Origin: Circinella minor
Lineage: Eukaryota > Mucoromycota > Mucoromycetes > Mucorales > Lichtheimiaceae
Assembly (NCBI GenBank): GCA_016758965.1
Contig: JAEPRB010000006.1
Coordinates: 310,001 to 374,000 of the forward strand
Length of the DNA stretch: 64,000 bases
Direction: 5' to 3'
Part shown: piece by piece, positions 49,951-60,109 of the stretch
Layout: every line of letters begins with the position of its first letter
Numbering within the stretch: position 1 is the first letter of the stretch
The notes under the pieces: model-generated
What the model saw: only the letters and a program-made list of their open reading frames with translations
Told to the model about the DNA's origin: nothing
The model's database searches: none
Position numbers and translations under genes: made by a program

Positions 49951-52588
49951 CAGACAATCCCCGTTAATTTCATATCCATTAATTTTCACACCTCATTAAC
50001 TTCACCAAAAATCAAGGAATGGTAAAAATAACATAGGAAAATTTTCACATTCCCATTTATTTTTCCATGAGGTGAATGAAATGATGACTTTGAATTATCA
50101 CGTTGTCGTGGTAACAGATCGCTTGTTGATGACCGTACTAAAGACTCCATTTATAAAATAGCTAATAACAATAATAATATGATAATAAAGAAAAAGTAAA
50201 AAATTAAAGAGAAAAGAAAGAGAAAGGAGGAATAGAGAGGGTTTATAATAGAAAGAAAGGACAAGAAGAGTAGAGAAGGGAGGGTTGGGTCAAGAAGAAG
50301 GTGAATGAGTAGTACAAACGATGAATAAAATGAATAAATAAAAAAAATATGTAAATAAAAAAAAGAGCGTTTTTGGTGCAGACCTTTCCCTTTTTCTTTT
50401 TCGACGTTCTATTTCTTCGCTTTCTAACTTTTTAGCATAATGCTTACCATGGTTTCCTAATCATAACAATGACCAAATTTCAGTGGCACTAAGAAAAGTT
50501 TATCGGGTGCACGAGTGATTCTCATATAGTTTGATGACAGAAACTGGTAGTGGCAATAACAGGTAAATTTTCTCGGTCCGTCTTGTTTCGTAACATTGGA
50601 TAGAAAAAGCTCACTTTTTTTTACGCCACTTCACAATAACTTATCAGATATGTTTTTATTATTATAAGGTGCTTATTCGACTAATTGGCTGCCAGTTAAT
50701 TAGATCTATTACTTTTTATTTACTATTTTAACTATATTTTGCGGTTTATATAGCTTTAAAATTAACAAAAACATTCATTAGAGTATAAAGGGGAACCTTC
50801 TTCTCGATCCGATACCTATACGTAGAAAAATGAAAAACGAATTGTTGTTGCTATGATTGTATAACAAATTACTTGCTTTGTACTGTAACATTTCTTGTAA
50901 AATACCTCTTTATTTTTTATTTTTAATCTGCCATTTTTTTTTCCGTCTTCCTTTCATTGTTATATATTTATTGTTTTGGAAAAATAAATAAAAGAAAAAC
51001 TATACCTAGTGGATACGACTTGTTATATAAACTATGCTAATAAAAATGAAATCGAAAATACTTTTACTGGGGGAGGTTATATGAGCATAAATTATATATG
51101 AGTGTGTTGAAAAGAAAATGGTACACTTGTAAAAACATCTTTAATTCTGGTCTATTTTCACTATTATAAACACGATTTCAATTCTTGATTATGTGATATT
51201 ATTAATAATAAATAATGTCTGTGAAACTAATCAAATAAATTAAAAAGCAATTCTCTTTTTGAAAATCACTCATTAAAAACAAGTTCATTGTTCATAAAAA
51301 GACTGATTATTGTCGGAAGTGGTTTAAAAAATAGCTTATTATTAAACTTTTCAAATAGAGCAATGCTATCGTTATGATGAGGACTCGGATTATGCGATAG
51401 ATACAAGAACAATGAATTAGTGCCTGAAAGAAGAGCGATTACAAGATGCTCCACAAGTAAGCTCGATAGAACGGTAATTTCATGAGTTCTTAATAATTAG
51501 ATAAATAAAAGTGTTATATAAATAATGATAATTGCAAAGTCTGATAAGTATTATTATTTCTACTGGATATTATAGTAAACAGTGGACAAAAAAAAGTATA
51601 ATTTTTTCGAAATAAAATCTAATGATAAATTTTAGAAATTTTGTAGCTATGGTACAAGCGAAAAGTAATGTACACTAAAAAAATATTATATGAAATACTT
51701 TTAGGGATTTTCTGCAGTAAAAACTTTCTATATACTTCCCAAAGTTGATATAATTCTGTAGTGTCATGGTATTAAAAAGGATCACCCTAAGAACAAGGTT
51801 AGCATACTTTGAGATAAAACTCTTTAAGATACATTCTTCAGATGATATACCAGAAATAACTCATGTAATAAACAATTCATATAAATAGACCAACTAGTAC
51901 ATAGAATAATAATCTTTATCTTATTTTTAAGAATAAACGCTGTTTCAAAGGACCCATCATTTTATTTACTTTTTTGATTATCGAATTAGATTATTATTCT
52001 ATCGTACACCTCACAAAGGATTACCATTCAAAACGGGAAAATCTGTTAAACATCTTGTTAATATTTTACTTATAAGAAAAGTAATACATATAAATACACA
52101 AATTCGACTTTTTTTTGTTTAGTTTAGTATTATATCAATTCACCATTATGAAAACAGATGATACTAATGGATCGTACTTGATCGATATTTATCTTATGGG
52201 ATACTGATAGTTATACGTATCATGGTCGAGAAACCATATGTAGGTCATCTCTACTATTGATTGAATATAATGTTAATGGCTTTTGTTCCATATATAATAG
52301 ATATTATATAAGCTCATAAAATATTGAGTAATTCCATCTTTTTGGGATCTACTGCTTGCTAATAGTAGTTACATATGAAAATAATCTATGTATCAAATAA
52401 CAAATAGCTTATATTTATACGTATAACTTATAAATTTATATATCATATATATATATTAAAAGATATACGCAGTGACTTGAAGTATTTAATATATGCGCAT
52501 TCTTCGAAAAAAAAATTCATAGTATCCGTTAATTTTCACACACCTTTATTTTCACAAAAAATGAAAAATTCCCTTCGGGGATCGTCTG
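49951..52588. mobile_element. Degenerate DNA transposon, copy A (about 2.6 kb)
   Basis: The left tip CAGACAATCCCCG is mirrored at the right end by CGGGGATCGTCTG, an inverted pair with one mismatch. Just inside each end there is a copy of a subterminal block, (C/T)C(A/G)TTAATTTTCACAC, at about 49976 and 52526. The left 110 bp and the right 130 bp are both clearly similar to the ends of element B at 56.35-57.10 kb. The 2.4-kb interior has no long ORF (the longest is a 62-residue minus-strand frame at 51266-51454), so any transposase is decayed. The left end follows a TA. Tip sequence and TA context suggest the Tc1/mariner-pogo superfamily, an inference that lacks a transposase motif. Confidence 0.6.
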
Positions 52589-53924
52589 TGGTAAAGTGTG
52601 AAAGTTAGCAGATATATATGAAATCAAATATTCTTCTTTTCAATGTTTCGCAAATGTGCTAAAGGTTCAGGGGAATAATTTACGTAAAAGGTTAATATGG
52701 TATTTTGTATTTTGGGTGAGAACAACCAAAAATGTTAAATACTTAAAAACATAATTTTGTTGGAAAAAGATAATATCGATTCTTAAAAGAGTTCAGTGGA
52801 AATTTGAAATGATTTATTTGAGAATAGATTTCACGATGTATCAAAAGGATTGTCTATTGTTTATTGTATAAGAATATATAATATAAATTAATATATCTAG
52901 ATTGCACAACACTATCTATTCCGTCGACTCAATAAAAATTTTATTTTTCTAATATGTAGCTTATTATTACTAGATATTAAAAATATCTATATTTTATATT
53001 CAATTAGATGCATTTCTTTCAAATTTATTATGTTTTGCGTTGTGATTACGCTCCATTATTTCCTGATCTCTGCTAGCGATTTTTTTTTTTTAACTTAAAT
53101 CGTCAATTGATTAAAATATAATATAAAAATCCTATTTATTTGTTGTATAGCTGATAGATAATCGTTTTCTTTGTTATACGATATAATAAACCACGTTTAT
53201 TTTTCTCTTCTCTTCATTTTCATATACCATGGTATTTTTTTCTGCGATAAAGCTGTTTAACATCTAGCTAATTATATATTATATCATATAATTAATTTCA
53301 GTTATCTACTACGTAGTCTTATAATTTTGTTATGATATGATATATATATAAAGATTGGAAATATTCATCTAATCATTACTTAAGAAAGAACCTTTTTCCA
53401 AATGAATTCATCTAGCATCACAAACACCTTTGGAATATTTCACTACAGGCTGTCGTAATTCAGTCCCATGTTTGGTTACCGAGTCCATATGATAGAGTCA
53501 CCATGGGGTTATACCCTTTCAGAGAAAAAATCCATCGTCGTAACAACATTTCTTAATTAATTGCTCAAAACAAGGACCGACTACATAAATTCTTTTCACA
53601 ATAAACCAAAAGAATAAAAACCATGCCAATTGAAATTGAACATCATAAAAGCCCAAATACTTTATATCCTCTTATAAATAAAGTCCATTTAATTTTTTTT
53701 TACAATCATCCAACAATTAATAATAAGTAATTTATATTTACACACATAAATTTGAGGTTTTTATTATTATTCTCCAGAATAGTGAGAAAAAGAAGATCAT
53801 TGTGTGTTCTATAAAAAAAGAAATTAATTAATTAATTAGTAACCTAATAATCATTTATCATTGTCTATAATCCATTTTCCTTTTTACTCTTTGTACACCT
53901 ATTTTTAATCCTTTGTTATACTTA
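52589..53924. other. AT-rich gene-free spacer before RPS18
   Basis: Very AT-rich. No ORF worth noting and no repeat match to neighbouring elements was recognised. The last 200 bp probably include the RPS18 3' UTR. Confidence 0.5.
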
Positions 53925-54912
53925 CTATTTCTTCTTAGACACACCGACGGTACGTCCACGACGACCAGTAGTCTTGGTGTGTTGACCACGGACACGGAGA
54001 CCCCAGTAGTGACGGAGACCACGATGAGCACGGATCTTCTTCAAGCGTTCCAAATCTTCACGCATCTTGGTGTCAATACCGTTGGAGATAGCTTGAGAGT
54101 ACTTGCCATCAACAGCATCCTTTTGTCTGTTAAGGAACCAGTTAGGAATCTTGTATTGAGCAGGGTTTTGAAGGATGGTGACGATACGTTCCAATTCTTC
54201 GTTGCTCAATTCACCGGCTCTATATTATATCAACATATCGTAGAAAATCGCATTTAATATCCTGTAATTATTTCGTTCGTATTGTGTAGTCTTGGTCTAA
54301 AAATATTTCCCCTTTGTTGCCGAAAAAAAAGTTTATTTTATTACCTCTTGTTGAGATCGACATCAGCCTTCTTACAGGCGACGTTGGCGAAACGACGACC
54401 AACACCCTTGACGGAGGTCAAGGCAATGGTGATCTTATCCTTACCGTCAACGTTGGTGTTGAGCAAACGGATAATGTGCTGGAACTGTAATTATTATGTC
54501 AATAATAATAATAAAAAATAATATTAGAAAAAAAAACGTAATTCAAAGTTTCAGACATTTTTAAAGATGGGGTTGAAAGCATCCAAAAACACACAAGTAG
54601 GTGTATATAAATATGCATACCTGATTCCGTTCAGGAACTACAAGCGACTATATAATAAGTAAAAGTTGAAAAAAAGAAAAATTATTAGAACAGCTAAAAA
54701 TTATGGAACAATTTACATTTCGTGATAACACCCCCCATATTATTTATGCTGCTATGCTGAATCTATCGATATTTCTTTTCCATCATATCGTTTACGTTCT
54801 CATCCATCCATCCATCTTTCTATCTACGTAATCCATTCATATATTCACTCCATCTATCCGTTTAACGTATGTCGTTCACTGTTTATCCTTCATGTTCGAT
54901 ATTACATACCAT
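53925..54912 (-). CDS. RPS18: 40S ribosomal protein S18
   Basis: Coding exons are 54910-54912, 54621-54647, 54345-54484 and 53925-54219, giving 154 residues (human 152). The first coding exon is the ATG alone, followed directly by GTATGT, and the second is 27 nt (SLVVPERNQ). The S13/uS13 signature follows: [96 protein letters not shown] and [15 protein letters not shown]. The protein sits in the head of the small subunit next to the P site and contacts uL5. Codon use is strongly biased (C/G-ending), as expected of a ribosomal protein. The 262-nt first intron holds CATC-type tetranucleotide repeats and is longer than the other two. Confidence 0.97.
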
Positions 54913-55187
54913 TTTTGATGAAAGGGAGGGACAACTACGGGTGTACCTCTTGGAGCATTAAGTGTGCGCCTCTGCCAAAATTTCAAATACCGATATAACT
55001 TTCCATTTTGAGTCTTCCATGCCAGCTATTTAATTTTTGCGACAATTACTTCTTTAAAAATAACCACAGTTAAATTTTATAACTGAAAAAAAAAGGCCTT
55101 TCTATTACTAACAAATATGTTATGATTATTATGATTATTATTTTATATGCAAACTAATGTTCCCTTGACGAGAATTCTTTATTTAAG
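54913..55187. promoter_or_regulatory. RPS18 promoter region
   Basis: About 275 bp upstream of the RPS18 ATG. Contains G/C-richer patches (about 54920-54985) and A/T tracts. Probably shared with, or truncated by, the gene remnant that follows on the plus strand. Confidence 0.35.
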
Positions 55188-56173
55188 CGGAATTTGAGTA
55201 TCAACGACAGATAGTAAAAGACAAAACCGACAGCTATCCTTAATTGATTATAACTTTATAGAGTATAAACCTTATAGGTATTGCTTTTAAATTGTTATAG
55301 TTATTGGATTATGTACGGCTCCTGACAACATATGTCATTCTCCGGATTGACGGTCCTCGTTTTAAGAAACAAGCAGAAAATATTAAAAATGTGTTATCAA
55401 CAATTGTATACTATGAACAATACGTATCGAGACTCGAAGACTTACACATGACCATTGCTAGAGTACAAGTGACGCATAAAACACAATATAATTGTTTAAA
55501 AAAAATATCAAAGAAGCAGTCGGAGAGTTCCAAGAAGTACTAAAGGAAGACCACTTTATTGGTAGATTCAGCGAGATCTACGATATTAATCACGACTGTA
55601 AGTGAATACAACATTGAGTTGTTACTTTTTTTTTATGTTGTGGCTGTTATTACGTATTTTTGGATTAAGTACTAATTTTTTTTTATATCATATGCTTATT
55701 TTATACGTAGTCATAGGGGTTACGTCAGAAAGAAAAGAGACCGACTCTTTTCCGTTATCAGAAGTAATATTCATTTGTCATTAAAATTAATGTGATTTAT
55801 TAAATAATATTGCAGAAAGATAAAAGAGAGAGATTCATAAATCAATGTTTTAATATATATGTGTTTTTTTTTTCTTTTTATGTTTAGGAGTTATACAAAA
55901 AAAACTTGAAACTGCTGATTTAATACATCATGCACAAGATATAGGGGAAAAGATAAGAATTGCTTATCTTTTTAACTTAACGTATTTTTGTATTGACTGA
56001 AATAAAGACAAGTACATGTTAGTAATTGATGTTGTATATAATAGATACATATGACATTATATCTATCAAATAAAAAACGTTGTTCCCGCAGGAATTTTGC
56101 ATCTTTGTTGATGAAAGAGAAGTTAGAAAGGGGTTTAACCGCACAAGGAGTTGAACTTGACTTTGGGCCATAG
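55188..56173 (+). pseudogene. Remnant of a coiled-coil protein gene, 5'-truncated and frameshifted
   Basis: Four coding-like segments join by standard splice sites in compatible phase: about 55188-55213 (ending EFEYQRQI, donor GTAAAA), 55301-55597, 55891-55981 and 56092-56173 (ending GVELDFGP and TAG). The second segment begins LLDYVRLLTTYVILRIDGPR and is Lys/Glu-rich and helical. After a run of eight A at about 55498-55505 its reading frame continues only if one base is added, giving EAVGEFQEVLKEDHFIGRFS. The later segments are also helical (KKLETADLIHHAQDIGEKIR, NFASLLMKEKLERGLTAQG). Protein-like composition over four exons argues for a real gene once. No start codon or 5' exons were found between it and RPS18. 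The indel could be a sequencing or assembly error. I do not recognise the family. Confidence 0.4.
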
Positions 56174-56352
56174 TGGGCAACAAGACTTGAAATTTCACGT
56201 CGAGCAATTTCGCTCTCGGCCCCCTTCCGACACCTATATGATCTTTCATATAATTTATAACAATTCTCTCTCTCTCCCTCTCTCTCTCATGTACATTTAT
56301 GTCATCATTGTGGGAATATATACTTTTTCTTTTTTTTTAAAAAAAAATACAA

Positions 56353-57095
56353 CAAGAGGGTCCCCGTTAAATTTTATATTCGTTAATTTTCACACCTCAT
56401 TAAATTCACCAAAAATCAAGTAAAAGTAAAAATAGCATAAAAAATTTTTCACATCCCCTTTACTTCATTTTCATAGCAGCTAGTGGCATTGAAATCTCAA
56501 TGCATAAAATTATTTATGCGATAAAGAAAAGGAGTACAATTAAATTATTATACAGGATTGGGGTGATTTTTTTTGTTACACTTCTCCATAATCATTCATA
56601 AAAGTCTATGCAATGGTTATTTGCTTCTTATTTTTCTCATTTTAAGCCTTTGCATATCGTATTAATATCAGGTGCCTTAAACAAGTTGAACTCATTTTTA
56701 TGCTGTATTGCCGGCGATCAGTTTTGTCATGATTTATGCCGGATTAAGTTTTTCTTCTCAGCTAGAATACAATAACACTGTTCAGCTGTCAAGCCAATGT
56801 TTAGGGATAGAAAATATAAAGAATAATATAGAAAATAAATTATGTGTGCAAATAAAAAAAAGAGATAGTTACAAAAACACATTGAGAACAACTGCATAGG
56901 TATAATTCATCAATTAATATTTGATATTTAAATATTTTAAAAGATATATATACGTAGTGAATTGAAGCATTCCACACTGTATATATATATTCTCAAAAAA
57001 AAAATTCACAGTATCCATTAATTTTCACACCCTTTTATTTTCACAAAAAAAAAAAGAGAAATCCTTCTATAAAATTAAACGGGAATCGTCTGTTG
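56353..57095. mobile_element. Non-autonomous DNA transposon, copy B (about 0.74 kb)
   Basis: The left end (GGGTCCCCGTTAAATTTTAT) and the following 100 bp match the left end of element A (CACACCTCATTAA, TTCACCAAAAATCAAG, AAAAATA-CATA and TTTTCACAT blocks in the same order). The right 150 bp (about 56945-57095) match the right end of A, including the A-run followed by ATTCACAGTATCCATTAATT and the tip GGGAATCGTCTG, which is inverted relative to the left tip of A. Only about 500 bp lie between, without coding capacity. It behaves as a MITE-sized deletion derivative of the same family. Confidence 0.6.
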
Positions 57096-57116
57096 ATACG
57101 TTCTCTGTCGTATCGT

Positions 57117-57840
57117 GTTAGAAAAATGAATAAAAGTAATATAATTCCGAGTATATGACTCAAGGAAAAGGATAAGTTATAATAATTAACTTATGAAAAT
57201 TTAAGAATAAAAGAATTTGATTAATTTAATAACCAACAAAGTAAATCAATCCCGATTGTAGGGTGGAAATAGAAAATAAGAGTGAGTGAACTAAGCATTT
57301 TATTAGATAACTTTAGAAAGACTATCTTAAAATTTGTAAAACTTAGCAGAACTAAAGATTTAATTGAGGAAGAAAGATGTCTTATTTATACTAATTCCTA
57401 TCTATCTATCCTAAGTTGATAATTGGCTGAAAATCTTGAGTATTAGTAACTTGTACTTGTAACAGTTACTTGTAAATGTTGCAATTACTTGTATGTGTGC
57501 CCCTTACTGGTTTAGGAAACATTCACGAGTACATGTAGCAATTATCTTAGTTATCTTTAACAGTTGGTACGGTCGGTCTGAATGGAATACAATATTCATG
57601 ATAAATACTTCTTTATTTGTTGAATAATTATAATAATGAGATATTACTGATGTTGATAATTTATAAGGTGATAATATATATAATAAAATTAATAAAAAGA
57701 AAAAAAAAGGGGGGGAAGGGAAAAAGAGGTAACACTGTAATAAAAATATTTTTTAGAATTTCATATATCTTAGAAACATTATATGTAATAGTTGATAAGG
57801 TAGAAAAGCAGTTTTGTTATTACTCTAAGAACTAGGAATG
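57117..57840. repeat. Diverged direct repeat 1 (possible LTR, 3' side of the integrase gene)
   Basis: Begins near TGTTAG. At 57145 it contains TTCCGAGTATATGACTCAAG, matching TTCCGAGTATAAGGCTCAAG at 59315. Further matches in the same order are GAAGAAAGA / TATACTA blocks (about 57370-57400 versus 59450-59490), a TTTATTT..ATAATAATAA block, and a purine tract ending aaaaaaaaggggggg (57690-57720 versus 59702-59730). Similarity is patchy, so exact ends are uncertain. The gene between the two repeats is an integrase fragment, which is what suggests LTRs. Confidence 0.4.
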
Positions 57841-58061
57841 TTATAGGTAAAAATCAAAGAACCAGTTATAGCTTGACTATGTTTTTCTAATAAATAAAAA
57901 TGTTAATACGTCACCCTTAGTATATATATTTCAAACCTAATGATATATAAATGCGAAAAAGCAATTACTCTTATTTGATGATTCAATATTTAGATTTGTG
58001 TCTGGAGAGTAAAACGAATTAGGATGGGGTTTCCTACCATTTTCAATTTATTATATATTAA

Positions 58062-59184
58062 TTACGTAAACATTTCTAATCTTTGCTACTCATATGACAA
58101 AAATATATATAAAGAAACATACTTTTACGACGATTTGGATCTGGTCCTTGTAATGGCATATCTTCGCTTTCTGAACTTGATGAGCTACTGGCTTTACTTA
58201 TGGGGATATTGGATTTGATAAGCAAATCGGTGCTATTATACTCTTGATGTCTTTCTTCATTAGGATTAGTACTCTTTTGTGAGTAGATATCTAAATAATA
58301 AGAGTAGAAAACAATGTCAGTTTCTTTTCCACACATATATTTACACATATTTAGCATAAGGTAGGTTCATCGCTAACCGGAATTCAATTCACCATTATCA
58401 GTATCATAGTCATTATTCGCGTTATATAGGCTTGAAGTATCACGCTCAACGCTTTCACTGCCATAGTAGAAGCTGTCATCACAGCCATCGCTACTAGAGT
58501 CGCAACTTCGTTGGACTTCACTACTGCTACTACTATCAGGAATATTGGTGCCACTATTGTTGTCACGAGCAGATTGATAATCACTGCTAGCTTTGCTTGT
58601 GTGTTGAACATTACTGCTGTTGTTATAAGTGACAGTGTTAATCTGAATATTATTAGTATAACAATTGCTAGCGCCAATACTACCACCAACCCGGGGCACA
58701 ATATCATCGCTATAGTTAGGATTATCATTAAATAGTGAGTTACGAATATCGACAGGAAGATCATTTATGTTGACAACCCGCTGACCCGGAAAGGCTTGCC
58801 GGAGGTACTCAGAAAATAAAGGAGATATTTGTGGATCCTGACCATATACAGCCTTATACGGCGAGCAGTTGATACCTTCAGCTATAGTCGCATTCATATT
58901 ATACACTACAATGTCAAACCCAGCAGTCCAATCTTCCGTGTTATTTTCAGCACACCATCTACCGAGCTTATTGAATAATGTGGCGTTTCCACGTTCAACA
59001 AGGCCTATATAGTAAATCATTGTATGGAGCACTAATTAGATATGATTAGATTTATTTAAAAAAAATTTAATATAACAAATATAATACCTTGACTTTGGGG
59101 ATCTCTTGGCCATCCATGAACCAACACCATACCGGTCCATTGCTGAGCCGGTTCGTCCGACAGATAACCATTATACGTAGTCAT
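58062..59184 (-). CDS. Retroviral-type integrase C-terminal fragment (KRBA2/GINGER- or Ty3-like), spliced
   Basis: Exons 59088-59184, 58378-59004, 58123-58290 and 58062-58075 join in frame to about 301 residues. The segment VHGWPRDPQSQ, then GLVERGN after the first intron, is the hallmark end of the DDE integrase core (consensus HGRPRHPQSQG.VER), with the third catalytic Glu in VER. It is followed by LFNKLGRWCAENNTEDWTAG and the typical NMNATIAEGINCSPYKAVYG motif of Ty3/gypsy-type and KRBA2-like integrases. The first two catalytic Asp residues and the zinc-binding HHCC domain are missing upstream. The C-terminal 180 residues are Ser/Asp/Asn-rich and novel-looking. So the protein cannot be a full integrase. 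It is either a truncated retroelement relic or a domesticated fragment. The 14-nt last exon is the weakest part of the model. Confidence 0.65.
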
Positions 59185-59309
59185 ATTTCTTTAAAAGAAA
59201 GAGAGTGGTGAGAGACCAAGAATCACAATTGTTTTTTTTTTCTTAATATGTGTGTACCCTTACGTTACGTTACGTTCGAGTCGTATTTAGCCAAATAGAA
59301 AATATATAT

Positions 59310-59780
59310 AATGAGTTCCGAGTATAAGGCTCAAGGAATAAGAAGGTTATGTTAAATAGACTTATTAAGAGAAAAATAAATAAGAGGAAGCTTTTAAATA
59401 ATCAGCAAAATCAACTCGGAGAAAAAGAGTACGTATATTTTAAAAATTGAAGAAAGAGTGAAAAAACTATTCTAATTATACTACGTATTTAATTATCTAT
59501 TCCTTAAACCCTAACATAATTTTGCGTAAAAATGAATATAATATTAGGTAAAAGCGAATTTGTAGTATTATATCGGATAAATATGCGCTCATTACGTATC
59601 AAATGAAAGTGAATTCAATTAAAGGAGAAATCGATCTTCTCCGTTGGAAACTCCTGATAGTAATTTATTTATAATAATAATAATAATTGTTATATGTAAA
59701 ATATTAAAAAATAAAAAAAGGAGGGGGGAAGTGAAAGAAAATTCGAAAAGAGTTGTATCATCATAAAATATGAGGTTGTG
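59310..59780. repeat. Diverged direct repeat 2 (possible LTR, 5' side of the integrase gene)
   Basis: Shares ordered sequence blocks with the repeat at 57117-57840, in the same orientation, beginning with TTCCGAGTATAAGGCTCAAG and ending near a purine tract (gaggggggaag at 59720-59731). It lies 130 bp upstream of the integrase fragment's ATG and would then act as its promoter side. Similarity is partial, and the call depends on alignment. Confidence 0.4.
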
Positions 59781-60014
59781 AGGAAAGCAACAAAATCTTA
59801 ACTCTCTTATCAGGAAAGGTAAAAAAATCCCTTATTTTTTTTATATAGATACTGTGATCTTGTAAACACTTGGGAGTTTAGTACTCAAATCTGCGCAATA
59901 AATGAAAAGGTAAAAAGTATATAAAATGAGATGTAAAGTTGTATTTTGTTTACCATATATAAATATACAAAATTCTATTATCTTTGTTTTACAAGATTAT
60001 TAATTTATTATAGG

Positions 60015-60024
<10 letters not shown>

Positions 60025-60053
<29 letters not shown>
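60025..60053. repeat. TG dinucleotide microsatellite
   Basis: Fourteen TG units preceded by TATATATA, about 60 bp downstream of the stop of the sugar transporter. A simple repeat. Confidence 0.95.
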
Positions 60054-60055
<2 letters not shown>

Positions 60056-60109
60056 TATAGCTACATAAACGTTATTATAATACTCCTATATTGCATTACC
60101 AGCCGTTTC

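Noticed and set aside
51266..51454. 62-residue ORF inside element A as a transposase remnant
   Set aside because: No DDE, helix-turn-helix or other transposase motif can be seen; too short to call.
54648..54909. Intronic C/D snoRNA in the RPS18 first intron
   Set aside because: GATGG-type words exist on the gene strand but no convincing box C plus box D pair with terminal stem.
58384..58764. 126-residue minus-strand ORF and plus-strand counterpart at 58511-58735
   Set aside because: Alternative frames of the Ser/Asp/Asn-rich tail of the integrase fragment; composition is a by-product of that coding sequence.
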